Positions 23,243-35,499 of a stretch of DNA of 64,000 bases are shown piece after piece. The stretch covers positions 68,634,001 to 68,698,000 of the forward strand of contig CM060733.1 of the NCBI GenBank assembly GCA_030704615.1, read 5' to 3'. Made by a program: the position numbers and the translations under genes. The notes under the pieces were generated by a model. The model searched no databases. It saw only the letters and a list, made by a program, of their open reading frames with translations, and had not been told where the DNA came from. The DNA is from Takakia lepidozioides. Lineage: Eukaryota > Streptophyta > Takakiopsida > Takakiales > Takakiaceae. Each line of letters opens with the position of its first letter. The stretch's first letter is position 1.

Positions 23243-24813
23243 ATAGAAAGAGAGGGAAGATATTCATGTCATGTCAAGACATGGACAAGACCCACTAGGG
23301 TCATTGTCAATTAAAGACATAAACAACCCAAAACAGGGCACCATCTAACATTTCCATTCTTGTCATAGCTTCCCATGAATTTGACATCACCCAATCAGTC
23401 ATGATAAAACAGGGTGGGAGGGCGGGGTTTGTTCATGTAGGGGATGCAAGCATCTTGAACACCTGAGATCCGGCCATCTTGGCCAATGAATCATGTGTTC
23501 ATGTGTGGGACAAGATAAGATATTGGTGTCCCTGTGCAGGCTGCAAGGCCTCTTGGTTCAGCCTGTACACATACTAGCAGGCTACCATTTCAGCCATTAA
23601 TTATGGCAGGTCATGCATCAGCCAAGGCATAAGGACCAGCCTGCAGTTTGTCAGAATCTCAATATGCCACCAAGCAGTCCAACTTGAGCAAGATCAAATA
23701 GATTCCATATCATTTGTATTCACCCCGAGACATGTGATCATACAAGGTATCAAGGGAATGTGAATGCAGCTTGTCAAATTGAAGGTTCAAGCAACATGAA
23801 CAGTCGAGATCCAGCCTCTTTTGTATATAAAAAACCAGATTGCAAGTCATAGGCCTGATGTCATGACAGAGCCAAAACTATAGGTAGGATCCCATTGCAG
23901 TTTACCATCCTCATCCTTCAGAGTTCCATGCTAAGACATGCAAAAAACACCTTACTATGATCTAGTACACATCAGAAGCAGGCCTGAAAAGGAGCAGGGC
24001 AGTACCCTACCAGGCTGCCGCCATAAACTTCAAGGCCCCCTGGTCCATAGTCATCCAAAACCGCCAAAAACATACAACCAAAAACCAGATCCTCTTTGGC
24101 CAAAAGAACTGACAACCTACCTTAATAATCCACAGGCTTTGCTGTCAAAGATCAAAAGGTAGGGTATGGTTTGTATGCAAGCCTCAGGAAACAGGCCAGT
24201 CAGGCCAAGCTGCGCATCGGCGGCAGAACGACAAAGGCTAGAACGCAGGCTGTAGCATGTCAAGCCAAGGGCAGTCGGGTTGAAATCGGGGCTGCAGGCA
24301 GCAGCCACCTCACAGCGCGCACAACCCATAGGTCTCCTCAGCCCATATCCCAATCTGCATGCTCAAGAAACTTCAAAGTAGGTGAGGTCCTCACCTGGTC
24401 CCATCACAAGCCCCTACAAAAACCAATAGGTTAGTGAGAATTGTGGAACCCCAGGTGAATCACAGACCCTCACACTTGTCATTGATGTCAACTAAGAAAC
24501 TCAAAAGCAAGAGAAAGAGATAAGAACATGAGAATCCCTAAACTCCAAAGGCACCTTAAGCGATTGGGGAAGAGGGTTATGTGCCATCACCGCCCGCAGC
24601 AAGCCGCCTCCACAAAGCACATAAGCAATGAAGCAAAGCAGGCACAATCGCAAGGCACTTGAAAGGAGGGAGAGAACTTCCCATCATAAGCATCCTTGCT
24701 AAGCACAGAAAAAGCCAGAGGAGGGAAGATGCCACTGCATTCAAAGCGGTGTTTCCCGCTGCAAGAGAGACAAGGCGCCGCCTTCGCGCCCCCCCAGGCG
24801 GTCGTCCAGCATG
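23243..24813. repeat. Interspersed repeat R, copy 3 (cut by MULE element)
   Basis: Matches copy 2 until GTCGTCCAGCATG at 24801-24813. There copy 2 continues with GGTACGACACC, but here the MULE element begins with GTTTTAACTAACAG. The missing part of R was not found on the far side of the MULE copy, so the join is either an insertion with loss or a rearrangement. Confidence 0.75.
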
Positions 24814-27800
24814 GTTTTAACTAACAGTCCTGGCACTTGTCAGTGCGAACGCTCCTGTCTGTACCGAGAATACTGCTGGATCCACCCTCAGGAGAAACTG
24901 TCAGGAGATGTTATTTCGTCGCCGATTCGGCCATCATTGTCTAACTTACTGGCTATGGAATCACACCTCCCACCTTCATGCATGTAGCTTGAAACTATAC
25001 TTTCCACTTCAATGTGCGACTTCCAATCGTCGATGGACTCGGCATGGTGCCTGTGAGCCTTCATCTGTCGGTATACTGAACCTCGCGCTTGCCAACTTCG
25101 TGCGGTGTTCGATGGCTCCGAATTTCTACGCTATAGTTTGCTGTCCTCCGCAACTTGGGAGAGCCTGGATCCCAAACGAGGGAGGACTTTGGAGAGTGAC
25201 CGAAACTTACCTTTGTTCTAAATTCAAGCTCAAACCGGGCACAGTTTATTTGGAAGAAGAAAGGAAGGATGTTCCTGGACAGGTTGACGAGACCATTGTC
25301 GTGCTAGGTAACGACGGAGGTTGCGGAATCAAATGGCACGTACCCCCATCAGACACCATCCTGTACCGAGCTGTGGGAATGCCCATTCCCTTTCCGAATC
25401 AGTCGCTGCCCACACCATCCACAAAGGAGTCCGGAAACCGACAGGCGGCCACTGCCAACAGAGAGGTATGCAACGATAATCATTCCCGACCTGGACCGTC
25501 AAGACCCTCCATAGCTTCTCGTGTGGACGTATTCGACATTTCCGACGATGAAGATGAGTGCATTGAGGTCCCCATGTCCTCCACACGGTCGTTCAAATCC
25601 GACATGGACGTCTCTGCAGGTGCTACGCATGTACTCTCGAGCATAACTCCAACCCGGTCCATTGTGCAGCTCCTACGGCAACATCACCTCGATGGTTCTC
25701 GCTCCAAGCTGGCTGCTCTCGACTATGCCAAATTTCCGGTCAGGAAGGTAACGTATCTACCTCCCGAAGTCGATGGCAATGTCATCTTCAAGTTTCCACC
25801 TGTCACTTCCTCAAACAAAGCCTCAGGGATGTTAACAGACATGGATCGAAAGCATGACGGACACCCCTGGTGTGTGACGAAGACCAGTAGCACGAAAATT
25901 GCTGATGGTGTTCGTGTACGATACGTCCTCTGTGCGGGGAAGCTGAGGTGCTTGAATCCCGCTTGCTTCCACTTTCTTTCCAAAGGAGGGCGGAGAAACG
26001 AGACGGATTGGACTGGCACAATGCATCATCCATTCATTGTCTCCAGCCAAGCTCCTGCGGGTACTTTCAAGTGCGCACATTGCAAAGAACCACCGACGTG
26101 CATGTCCATGTGCAGAGCCAAGCAATATTACGTTATCCATTTGCTCCCGGACTTGACTAGAGCTTGCATACACGTTGGGGTCCACTGCCACCCCTTGGCG
26201 AGAGGCAACATGCGTGAGGCTGTGCAAGAAGCACACGACATCATAAAAGAGGAGGTGAAATTGAGCCCCGGAGCCAAACCAAAGCAGATTCAGCTGAAGG
26301 CAGCCCACAAGATTTCTCTTGGCAAAATCATGTCTGAAGATGGTTCAGACCGAGTGCCCTTGAACGAAGAGGAGATCTTGACCTGTTGGAGTCGGTCTCG
26401 CACGTTTGTAGTCCGAATGTGCGGAATCACATCGTATCTTGCAAGCAAGAGTTCGGCCGGGGGTCGGACATGCACTCAATCCCGGAGGTGAAACGAATGA
26501 CTGGATATGACTACATCCAAGGTAGCAGGTTTCCAGGGCAAGGCAGCGAATCCGATCGTTATTACATTTTTAAAATGTCGACGTGTGGGCCTGGGAGTGG
26601 AGTCGACTTGGTCACTCGCATGACAACTGGAAACCTGTCGAATGCTTGGGTAATGTTTGATCACATCAAGCGAATTACAAACCATCAGTGGGTGACTATG
26701 GGTGCGCATGTTTATGACTATCACTCCAAGAGGCTCATGACGATTGCAATCTGCGAGATGAAAGGGGAGGACACACAGTCGGAGATGCATCTGTGGGAGG
26801 GCATAAATGAGCAGATGGCAAGGGCGGGATTGCCAGAGCCCAATTTCAGGGGATTCATGGCAGACAACGCTCAGGCCAACTGGGCAGCGGTGCGGCGTGT
26901 GTACGGTGAGGACCCCAATGTGCCAATGGAGGGGAAAGAGAGATCATGTGGATTCCATTGGATGCAGAGTCTATCCCACTACACTACCAAATTTGTTGCT
27001 AGCTCATTCCAGGCTGAACACCGTGTCCTTTGTACGGCGTGGAAGGATGCACCCACATTTGATGACGCGGAGGTTAAGTTTGCTATCATCAAGGCTTGGT
27101 GGAACACGTCAGGTGCAGTGGAGACAACCAATTTGGGAGCCTTGCACAGCTGGTTGGGGTGGTGGCATTTCCGGTATCGACAGTTTGGACAATACATGCG
27201 GGAGGTATGATGCTGTCATTTTCGTGCATTTGTCTTTCTATTACGGACCTTTCCATTGGTTCCTCACCATTGTTTGTGTCCTTGTAGGAGCGGTGCTTGG
27301 ATTCCGACACGGACATGCCGAACACGAATATGGCAGAATCAGTGCACTCCTCCTGGCGAGCGTCTTCTGCCGCACATCTGGTGGACGTAGTGACGGCCAC
27401 AACGGAGGACATCGACAGAGCAATCATGCAGCAAGCCACGTACTACAAGTTCCTGAGCGGGAAACAATGGGGCTTTGGGCCGGACAGGGAGGAATTGTTG
27501 GTGCAAACAGCTTCGAGGTCGAAGAATCCACTGAAATGGGCAACAGCATTGCGAGAGAAGATCAAAGGGACGCCTCTGCACCGCAGAGGTGAGCACCTAG
27601 AGGGGGACGTCCGTACTCGCCCTGTGAGGCGGAGGATTGAAGAGGAACCCGGGTGCGAAGAGGATTCCTGGAGATCCGACAGGGAACATTCGGACAGCAC
27701 CTCGAGGGCTTGTCATGTTGCCGCACAATGTGTCTTCCAGCAGTGGAAGCCCAAGAAATTCCAGATCGCCATCGCCTTCAAGCGGGGATTCCGTGCGAGA

Positions 27801-28740
27801 AATTCCCACCGCTCGCTTGCCCCAGATTCCGCCCCCTGTTATGCAGTATGGCCAAGCCATTGTGGAGACGACTGTGTCTGCGTCACACTGGAGAATTGCT
27901 CGCACAAAGCCGTCGTTTCGAGGCAGGTGTTCCGCAATTCGAGTGGATACACGACAACGTTGTTTAGAGATGATAAGGAGGAATCCAGATGGTGCTGTCC
28001 CTGCTCCTACTTTTACAGGAAGATTTGTCCATGCAAAGTTTGCGGAGGCGACAACCACCCAGTTCTGGTTCTGCAGGCACGACATTATGACTTGCGTGTA
28101 TGGAAAGCCCAAGTACGGCATACAAACAATGCCAGAGGCTCCCCCGGTGTGGCCGGTGGAACCAGGCTGCGATCTGAGTCAGGTTGAGGCCGACGCCCTT
28201 ACCACCGCAAGATTTCGGATGGTGCAGCGCACTGACGTCCCCAGACAACCATTTCCGCTTCCACAGCCTCCACCACCGACCCCTGTGAGAGCAAGAACAA
28301 TGGGACCCGACAGCTCTAAGCATCCTACACACCGTTGGGGGAAACCGAAGAGGCGGCGACCTCCCTCAAAAGTGAACGAGACAAGGATGGGGAATGCACT
28401 TTGGATGAACTGTACAATCCAGAGCTCGACAGAAGTGCCCCCACCAGGCTTCGGGTGTGTGTATCAGATGGCCACGGCAGGCTCAGCTATTTGCAATGAG
28501 GTGTACACCATCACCATTTCAGAATTACCCACCTGCAATTGCACCGACTTTCAGATCATGGCGAACAAGGGGGCATCATACTGCCCTTGCAAGCATCTGT
28601 ACTACGTGTACCTAAAGAGACTCCGGTGTAATTCCACAACTCATCACTTCATACATGCACCAGGGTTGAGCCCCCAAGAGGTGCACACTCTTCTGAATAT
28701 GGATCCAGGGGACCAGTGACCTTGGCTTGCGGTCCCAACA
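24814..28740 (+). pseudogene. MULE-type transposase-like gene with SWIM zinc finger (copy 2)
   Basis: The first reading frame (24908 to about 26375) gives an N-terminal region with a Ser/Pro/acidic linker and Cys pairs (RCLNPACFHF, FKCAHCKEPPTC). After a one-base shift near 26375, 26386-27204 carries the transposase-like core: FRGFMADNAQANW (Asp block), SCGFHWMQSLSHY (C..H block), then a GT..AG intron at 27205-27287 and NMAESVHSSWR (Glu block), as in MULE DDE transposases. A further shift near 27650-27720 leads to the frame ending at 28719. There a Ser-rich segment is followed by a SWIM finger: CNCTDFQ, then YCPCKHLYYVYLKRL. SWIM fingers are typical of MULE transposases and their domesticated relatives. 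Two frameshifts argue that this copy is dead. Terminal inverted repeats were not identified. Confidence 0.7.
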
Positions 28741-29020
28741 CAATGGTACGCCCATCCTTTTCGGATAGTAGAACTGTACTGCTGCAAGTAGCTCTGACTC
28801 TTGCAGAACTCTCTATGAAGAGTGTATGAAGTTGAATTCGAACTTTGGAGTGCAAATGAGGGCAGAAAATATGGTTTTGGGTGCAGATGACTTTTATTCA
28901 CTCCCAATTTTGCACGCACATTGCATATGCTGTCATTAAGCATATGGTTGAAAATAAGAATAAAACAAATTCATGTGCAGGCGAAACACAGCTTTCCGTC
29001 TCCACAACACGTATATGTCC
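28741..29020. other. No gene seen
   Basis: Sequence following the stop of the MULE/SWIM gene. It is AT-rich towards its right end and merges into the 127-bp tandem repeat. No coding frame is supported. Confidence 0.35.
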
Positions 29021-29335
29021 ATTCAAAGAGCGAACGAACAGTTGATCATCCAAATGATTTTTGTTTACTTTCAAACTTTGTCAGTATGTTCAGTATACCA
29101 TCTGATAGGTCCCAGACGAATATGACATCAATCGAAATTCATTCAAATGGCGATCAAATCATCGCCCATTCAAATGATTTGTTTTTGCTTTGAAACTTTG
29201 TAGGTATGTTCTGCATACCATCCGACATGTCCCGGACAAATATGAGATCAATCAAAATTCATTCAATGGGCCAACGGATGGTTGCCCATCTAAATGATTT
29301 TTGTGTGCTTTGAAACTTTGAAACTTTGCTTTATT
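29017..29335. repeat. Tandem repeat, about 120-127-bp unit
   Basis: Nearly three units marked by CAAATGATTT, CTTTGAAACTTTG and CATACCATCYGAYA. Unit starts lie near 29017, 29138 and 29257, with 10-20% differences between units. It sits between the MULE/SWIM gene and the CACTA element. Confidence 0.75.
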
Positions 29336-29584
29336 AAAGATGAGCAACAAAAGATGAGCAACAAGAAGAAAGATATTTTATATGAATCAGTTAATTGGTT
29401 AATGTATACAAAGTACATCAAGAGAATATCTATTATGCCCCTCTACGCGATCCCAGTCTCAAAACAACCTTACGTCTGTTATACACATCCCATTCATGTT
29501 GTATCCTGAGGTCCCAAGCATCCAGCAAGAACTTGTAGGATGCAAATAGCTCGGTGCTAATACTAGTCTTACTAGCACACACGG

Positions 29585-30895
29585 ATACTACTACTCCAGA
29601 ATATCATCGGGAGGGTCATTCCTCATTGTCAAGCTCCAAATCTTCTCCAACGTACTCATGATCATCATCAACATTAATGTCCTCCCTATCTGAAGCCTCA
29701 TCACACGGCGAATCATCATCCGTATACCCATGATATGGCTCATGCACCGGCTGAACCATAGGATGAGGATCATGTTCTTCATGTTCTTCATTATCGTTCT
29801 CTTCCTCGTCTTCAGATGCCTCCTCGTCATCCTCCTCTCCAATGCCCACCTCAATGTTTACTTCACGATCTCCAACGTTAGTGTTGGAGGCCAGTTGTTC
29901 CTCAATTTCCTCCACCCAATGCATCATCATCTCCACCCTCATACGGTGTCCACCTTCCCACCGGAAGGCAGTAGCCCTATGGGGTCAAGTGACACCATAA
30001 GTTACGTTAAGCAGTAGCGTCCACCCTTCTCCACCCTCATCCTCGGCCTCCTCTTCCTCTTGCACGGCCTCTTCCCCCTCCTCTCCGTGATCCCGTGGGT
30101 CTTCATCTTCCATACCCCACTTAGAACCCTCGCCATGATAAATGCGCCTTCCTCTTGGCCGAGCATGCACAACCACCTTCCAATTGCCCGATCTAGTATT
30201 ATCCGTGAAAAAAAAGACTTGCTCCATATCGGAAGGCCATGCAAATGGCTCGTCAGTGATGCGACTACAGGGAAGGATCCTATCCGCATTGACTTGCATG
30301 AAGCCACATTCATCTTGTTGTAGTGTTGCATTTGCCCCTACAGTGTTGGATCGGAACCACCTCCCCTTGAAAATAATAGGTCGATACTCATCATACTGAA
30401 GTTGCAAAATGGCATCAATCTCCCCAATATATTCAAGCTTTCTTCTTTCGGGTCGAGTGTCCCTTGTGCTTGACACGGAATCTTGCCAATATGTTGCACA
30501 CAAACCAGAGTCAAAAGTGGTCTTCCGGCACATGTCAAGAGAGCGGATGCGGAAATGGCAACCACGAACCCACATTGAGGTGAACGAAAAGACATATTGG
30601 GATGGCCCCCTCGCTAGCTCGCGCACCAAGGCTGACACCACCTCACCGTTGTTCATTGCATGCTCAACTGCACTCCAAAGCCAATGACGGAAGGGTCTCA
30701 ATTGCTGCAAATCAGAAGGCAAAGCGGAAACCAGCCCTCGCCCGCGGCCTCGCCCTCGCGATGCACGCACCTGATCCTGTCCATGTGTGCGTCTCCAAGT
30801 GTGACTAGCCTCCAACCGCCGTGCATTCTCATTCGCATGTCTTGCCTCCCACTCCACTATACACGGGGTGTTCTTCAAAGGTATGACGCCTCCCG
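29585..30895 (-). pseudogene. CACTA element 2: DUF4216 domain and acidic tail
   Basis: The minus-strand frame 30878-29985 (297 codons) contains RRKLEYIGEIDAILQLQYD, IIFKGRWF, DECGFMQVNADR, PSDMEQVFFFTD and NWKVVVH. This is the order of DUF4216, which follows the transposase in plant CACTA ORFs. The upstream part (RHWLWSAVEHAM) matches the usual linker. A SINE-like fragment at 29943-30015 interrupts the end, after which the Glu/Asp-rich C-terminal tail resumes at 29942-29616 (EDDEEASEDEEENDNEE). The stop near 29985 lies in the inserted sequence. DUF4216 has no proven biochemical role. Confidence 0.75.
29943..30015 (+). repeat. SINE-like body fragment (plus orientation)
   Basis: About 70 bp containing GGAAGGCAGTAGCCCT and AAGTGACACCATAAGTTACG, matching the 3' part of the tRNA-headed repeat at 30893-31062 in the opposite orientation. 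It lies in the CACTA coding region. Confidence 0.65.
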
Positions 30896-31062
30896 AAGGA
30901 AGCGTAACTTATGGTGTCACTTCACCACAAGGGCTACTGCCTTCCAGCTGAAAGGTGGACACCTTCATGACACACCAGACCATGGTTTGAACCCACGACC
31001 ACATCCAACGTGGTATGTGCCCATTACCACTGGGCTACATATTGGTTGTCGGAGTGTTCTTC
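30893..31062 (-). repeat. tRNA-derived SINE
   Basis: Read on the minus strand, the head contains TAGCCCAGTGGTAATGGGC (A-box-like) and, about 30 bp later, GTGGGTTCAAACC (B-box-like), the internal promoter arrangement of tRNA genes. The body continues GGAAGGCAGTAGCCCTTG, AAGTGACACCATAAGTTACG and a small CTTCC/GGGAGG hairpin. Two more body copies lie at 29943-30015 and 35500-35583. It is inserted between the DUF4218 and DUF4216 parts of the CACTA element. Too degenerate to be a functional tRNA. Confidence 0.65.
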
Positions 31063-31150
31063 AACACAAATTAGGCATGTGCTTGCTCTACCAATGTGGC
31101 GGAAAGCTTCACCCTCTTGGACTTTTTTGGCAAAACTTGCTCCTTGCTTA

Positions 31151-31696
31151 TTACATCCCCCTCTTCCTTCCACATTCGGGGGTGTCTTTGTCCACCCTCT
31201 TCATGTACTCCGTACATAGAACCATAGCCTCCTGCAAGGTGTACCCCTCCGCCATACTACCCTCGAGATGCGCCCTTTTTTGCACATGTGCTTTCAGGTC
31301 CTTCATATAGCGCTCAAGAAAGTACATCCAACAAGCATGGACCGGACCGGCAATCTCGGCCTCCTCCACGTTCAAATGCACTACCGAGTGCACTTGGAGG
31401 TCAAAGAAATTAGGGGGAAAATGCATCTCCAACATACACAACACCGTGGCCGCCTCCACTTTCATTCGTTCAAAATCCTTCTCTTCCATCTCTTTTGTGC
31501 AAATCCAACGGAACAAGTCCCTCAGTCGATAGACGGCTTTCCGAATGCCCTCATGTAGTGTCCCTTGTATTGCAACGGGAAGGATGTCTTGCAAAATGTT
31601 GTGGTAGTCATGAGACTTCAAACCATGGATAGTGGCGGCATCCTCAAATTTGTTGCGTAGAGACAGAAGAAATATTAATACTATAGATAATATCAA
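31151..31696 (-). pseudogene. CACTA element 2: DUF4218 domain
   Basis: A 180-codon minus-strand segment with HGLKSHDYHNILQDILPVAI, FRWICTKEM, MEMHFPPNFFDLQVHSVVHL, PVHACWMYFLERYMKDLK and GSMAEGYTLQEAM. These are the standard landmarks of DUF4218 (LKSHDxHxLMQ, FPPxFFDxMxHL, WMYPxERYM), which follows the TNP2 core in CACTA proteins. This segment is well preserved. Confidence 0.85.
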
Positions 31697-32344
31697 ATTA
31701 AGTTGTACCTAGATAGTCATGCATTGTCCATAGCAAAAGCCCTCGCAAGAGAAAAGAACATCGGCCAGTGAGTGCCGATGCATCATAGGCTGGAACTCCA
31801 TTCCATAAAAGCTTCAGTTCGTCAACCAATGGATGCATATACACATCCATGTCCTTCACTTGTTTTTTTCCTACTACACAAGTTATTTACAATACATATC
31901 AGATCGTTTCAAACACAAACAAAACAAATCATCTTAGTTACATATATATTCGACATTGTACTTCCACGTACATCGTAAAGCAACAAGAAAGAGTTGTGTT
32001 ATTCACCTGGCACAATGGCAGCCAATATAATATGGCCCTTCTTGATAGCAAGATAGGGAGGGATGTTGCAATTAACCAGTGTCAAAGGCCAAGTTGAATG
32101 GCTACTGGATTGGACTGAGAATGGATTGACACCATCCATAGACAAGCCGAGACGGACATGTCTAGGATCTTCTTTCAGAAAAGGCCATTTCTCCTCAGTG
32201 TGTTTCCATGCTTGAGAATCATGGGGGCCACACACCTTTCTCGGGGGGCTTCGATGTGTCGCATACCACTTCATGAGTTGTGCGAAGGATGGACTCCGAA
32301 ATTGTGCTTTCAAGCATGGGATGTTTGGAAAATAATGCATTTTC

Positions 32345-33250
32345 TAACCCCACCCACAATCAATATGACAAAATCAACTTCATGTTTATATTTCCATATA
32401 CTCTCATATTACACATACATACATATGAATTGCACAACATATGAATTGAGAACAATCTGCTATCTTGAACCCTAAACCCTAAATTACACTGACATCACTG
32501 ACATTACTGACATCAATGAATATTTGATTTGCCTATTCCCTGCATATTTCATGCCTATTTCATGCCTATTTCAAGTATTTATTCTTTTATATGTACTTGT
32601 CGAGCGGCTTTTACTCACCCATCCCTTAGCTATCCGAGGTGGAAACTCCAAGATGAAGAGTTGGAATTCTCTAAGCACTCAGCCCGCTCAGAACAATCAG
32701 TCATGACCTACAACTAGTGTATCATGGGGGTGCTTCCTATTTGTATTCCTTCTCGCATTCACATTAGCAAGTTACCTTATTATCTATGATTAAGTATCAG
32801 ATTGCTTCTGCAATCTTCCATGTTCCATCTACCCAAGCATCCATTCCACAGCTTCACTCAGGTCTCTCTACACGGTGTGAGTATGAAATATGTATCAGAT
32901 TAATATCTATAAAGTATCAAGCCGAAGCCATGGTGTTTCTAATCTGCTCTACAGTGCATCTCTACAGCTTGCAGGAATCAAGCATCATCTTGTCGTATCT
33001 CCTCCTCTGTGTAATCTCCATTCCTGCGCTCCAAGATCGTGCTCTCCGCCTGATCTCCTCCAGTGATCTCCAAGAAGTGATCTCCAAGAAGTGACCCTCT
33101 CCATGTTGCTACTCTTCCTATTCTACCTGTAAGCTGTTCTAACCGCCTAACTAACTAACTAACTGTCATCCAAGACAGAATGCACGTTCCCCCTGCAGAT
33201 GTCGTTCCCACATAGTCGTTCCCTATCAATGATAATCGTTCCATGTGAAC
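32345..33250. other. Intervening sequence within CACTA element 2, no gene seen
   Basis: AT-rich stretch with two telomere-like words (CCCTAAACCCTAAA near 32470), a run of CTAACTAACTAACTAACTG near 33150, and no supported coding frame. The telomere-like pair is too short to mark a chromosome end. Confidence 0.4.
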
Positions 33251-33254
33251 GCTG

Positions 33255-33535
33255 TAACGGGCTGTGCCAAGCTGTGTCGGGCTGTGACTGTGACTAGCTG
33301 TGTCGGACTATGTCGGGCTGTGATAGACTGTGATAGGATGTGTAAGGCTGTGTAAGGTTGTGTCAGGCTGTGTCAAACTGTGTAAGGCTGTGTCAGGCTG
33401 TGTAAGGCTGTGACAAGATGTGTAAGGTTGTGATTGACTGTGTTAGGCTATGTCAGGCTGTGACAGGCTGTGTCAAGCTGTGTCTAACTGTGTAAGGCTG
33501 TGACTGACTGTGTAAGCCTGTCTACCACCCCTAAG
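33255..33535. repeat. Minisatellite, 10-bp GGCTGTGTCA/GGCTGTGTAA unit
   Basis: About 25 loosely conserved units of GGCTGTGTMA and variants (GACTGTGATA, GGTTGTGTCA) run head to tail. They lie inside CACTA element 2, between the transposase N-terminus and core. Confidence 0.85.
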
Positions 33536-34325
33536 ACCTGTGTCTGTCACCCCTAAGGCCTCTGTTGGTCTGAGTCTACCATCCGTAAGTCTGCGCAAAA
33601 TTAAGGGTACCCCACAAAACCCGTAAAATTGTCTAAGTCCCAGACAACCCTCTAACAATACTAACATTTATGAAACGCAAAATTATTCGGGAAATATCAT
33701 AACCTAATTCAAAACCCAAAACCCTACCAAGTTATACAATGGAAATTAGATAATTTACCTTTCGTGGGATCTTCTTTCCTTGAACAAATGTCATCTTAGT
33801 ATCTAGATTGTTTGCACCGGGGACACGTGGTAGCACGCTCGTGGTCTCCATAGTACAAGGTCCGATCACAAGGACATGCATGGATAATTTTGTAACCCAT
33901 CCCCACTGAGTCAAGGACTTGTCTTGCCTCTTTTCTCGAGCGTGACAATTTTTTTTTACTCTACATGGGGGGCGAGGATGTAGTCTCCAATAGTGCGCAT
34001 GATTGCAGACATACCAACATTGCTTATGTCAAACCAGGTTTGCAAATTAAGCAATAACAATATGGTGGAAAGCCTACTGACTTTCGCCCCTTTGTACAAC
34101 GGTGTGTTGGCCTCATCCTCCATTGCACTTGGACCCGGATCTTCTCCATCCACCGTGGACGTATCGTGATGATCCCCAATGTGTTGTCCCTCGACACCCA
34201 AATGGTTCATTAAAAGATCCTCCATGGCTCTGACCTCATCAAGGTCCAAACCATCCTCAACATTGGGAACATCCCTTACAAAGTCTTGGGAATATGCAAG
34301 TGGGGCCCCACCCTCATTCATCTCA

Positions 34326-34720
34326 TGGTCCTCCTCGCCATAGTCAACATTCTCTGCCTCAATGCCGGTATGAGATGGCTAGTGCCTCGATGCATACATT
34401 TCTGGTGCATGCACCTTATTAGAAGACCAAAACATTTTTTTCAATACAATATACAATGTTCTATTCAAATTACATGTGTGTGGTGTTGGTACTTTTCTTT
34501 CAGCCATCTAAAAGGATAGGCCCAAGATTTCATTTATTTTTAAGGATGAAAGTAAATATGGAATGCTCAAGCAATGATGACAATGATTCATGTTATGAAA
34601 TATTGTATATATCAGGTGGAACCCTAGTATGAGTGACAGAAAAAGGAGGGGAAAAAAACAAAAAACACACCGTGCTTGCCAAGTGACCCCTTATGTGTCG
34701 CTTAAGCAACGTCCCCCGCC
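34326..34720. other. Upstream side of CACTA element 2, no gene seen
   Basis: No coding frame is supported. The sequence leads from the transposase N-terminus to the hairpin-rich repeats that start near 34790; a run of about 20 C residues begins at 34722. Confidence 0.35.
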
Positions 34721-34721
34721 G

Positions 34722-35180
34722 CCCCCCCCCCCCCCCCCCCCAACAAGACCCCCCAAGAACCCCACCCCCCCCAGAAAAAAATATAAAACCCCAAAATGCG
34801 ACGCCATGTGCGTCGCAGTAAACCTGCGACGCTTTTGGCGGCGTAATACGCCCCCCTAGCCCCCCCCCCCGCTTCCCCCCACACAAGAAAAAAAACCCCA
34901 AAATGCGACGCTCTGGGAGTCGCAGCAAAACTGTGACGCTTTTGGCGGCGTAAGGCACCCCTGGCCCCCCTCCCCTGCCCCCCACACAAAAAAAAAAACC
35001 CCAAAATGCGACGCTCTGGGAGTCGCAGCAAAACTGCAACGCTTTTGGCGGCGTAAGCCCCCCCCCCCCAAGACGATCTACCCCCAAAAAAACCCCAAAG
35101 GCGTCGCCGTAAAAATGCGACGTTTTTGCGGCGCTTAGCGTCCCCCTGGGCATCGCAATAGAACTACGACGTTTTTAAAA
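34722..35180. repeat. GCGACGC-rich tandem repeat with C-runs
   Basis: Three fairly good units of roughly 105 bp (near 34790, 34895, 35000), each with CCCCAAAATGCGACGCTCTG, GTCGCAGCAAAACTG, CGCTTTTGGCGGCGTAA and a C-run, followed by a diverged fourth. The first unit contains a 7-bp-arm hairpin, GCGACGC CATGT GCGTCGC. The position just upstream of the CACTA transposase start suggests a subterminal region, which in plant CACTA elements often carries GCGACG-type hairpins. Confidence 0.7.
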
Positions 35181-35260
35181 AAAGAAAAATCAAAATAAGA
35201 ACAAATGACAGATTTTCCATTGCTTGAATTAAAACAATATAAAACCCAACCCCAAATTTG

Positions 35261-35376
35261 AAAATTGCGTCTCAAAAGCGACGCAATTTTTGAAATTCAT
35301 ATCTCGCGATGGATGATAATCATCCATCGCGTGCTAAAATCGATGAATATATGCCCATGTCCGTCGGACATGGGCA
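35261..35376. repeat. Three consecutive perfect hairpins
   Basis: Hairpin 1: arms 35261-35271 and 35280-35290 (AAAATTGCGTC/GACGCAATTTT), 8-base loop. Hairpin 2: arms 35305-35317 and 35319-35331 (CGCGATGGATGAT/ATCATCCATCGCG), one-base centre. Hairpin 3: arms 35352-35363 and 35365-35376 (TGCCCATGTCCG/CGGACATGGGCA), one-base centre. All arms pair perfectly. The intervals are 14 and 20 bp. They may be the outer end of CACTA element 2. Confidence 0.85.
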
Positions 35377-35499
35377 ACCCTCATCCCCTATCTGTCTCTC
35401 TCTCCCCTTTCTCTCTGTCTCTAAGTGTCATCGACACTCTCTCCCTCTGCACCCTCTCTCTCTCATGCACTCTCTCCCCCTTGTAGGAATCTTGTGAGG

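Larger units (their letters stand above)
31690..34325 (-). pseudogene. CACTA element 2: TNP2 transposase N-terminal and core parts
   Basis: In order on the minus strand: an N-terminal block at 34321-33956 (DLDEVRAMEDLLMNHLG, then ISNVGMSAIMRTIGDYILAP); a block at 33950-33732, broken by a frameshift, with VGMGYKIIHACPCDRTLYYG and CPRC; a long gap (33.7-32.35 kb) with a minisatellite; a core block at 32340-31999 with DPRHVRLGLSMDGVNPFS and IPPYLAIKKGHI; and near 31850-31700 KQVKDMDVYMHPLVDELKLL leading to the LLWTMHDYLG end. Homologous blocks occur in element 1. The gap probably contains introns plus insertions. The catalytic residues cannot all be followed because of frame breaks. Confidence 0.75.

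Noticed and set aside
30985-31062. Functional tRNA gene
   Set aside because: A- and B-box-like words are present, but no cloverleaf acceptor stem could be formed by eye, and the sequence continues into a repeated body, so it is called a SINE.
32465-32482. Telomere repeat (CCCTAAACCCTAAA)
   Set aside because: Only two units, inside a transposon, with no other telomeric sequence; the TTAGGG words near 58400 are likewise too short.
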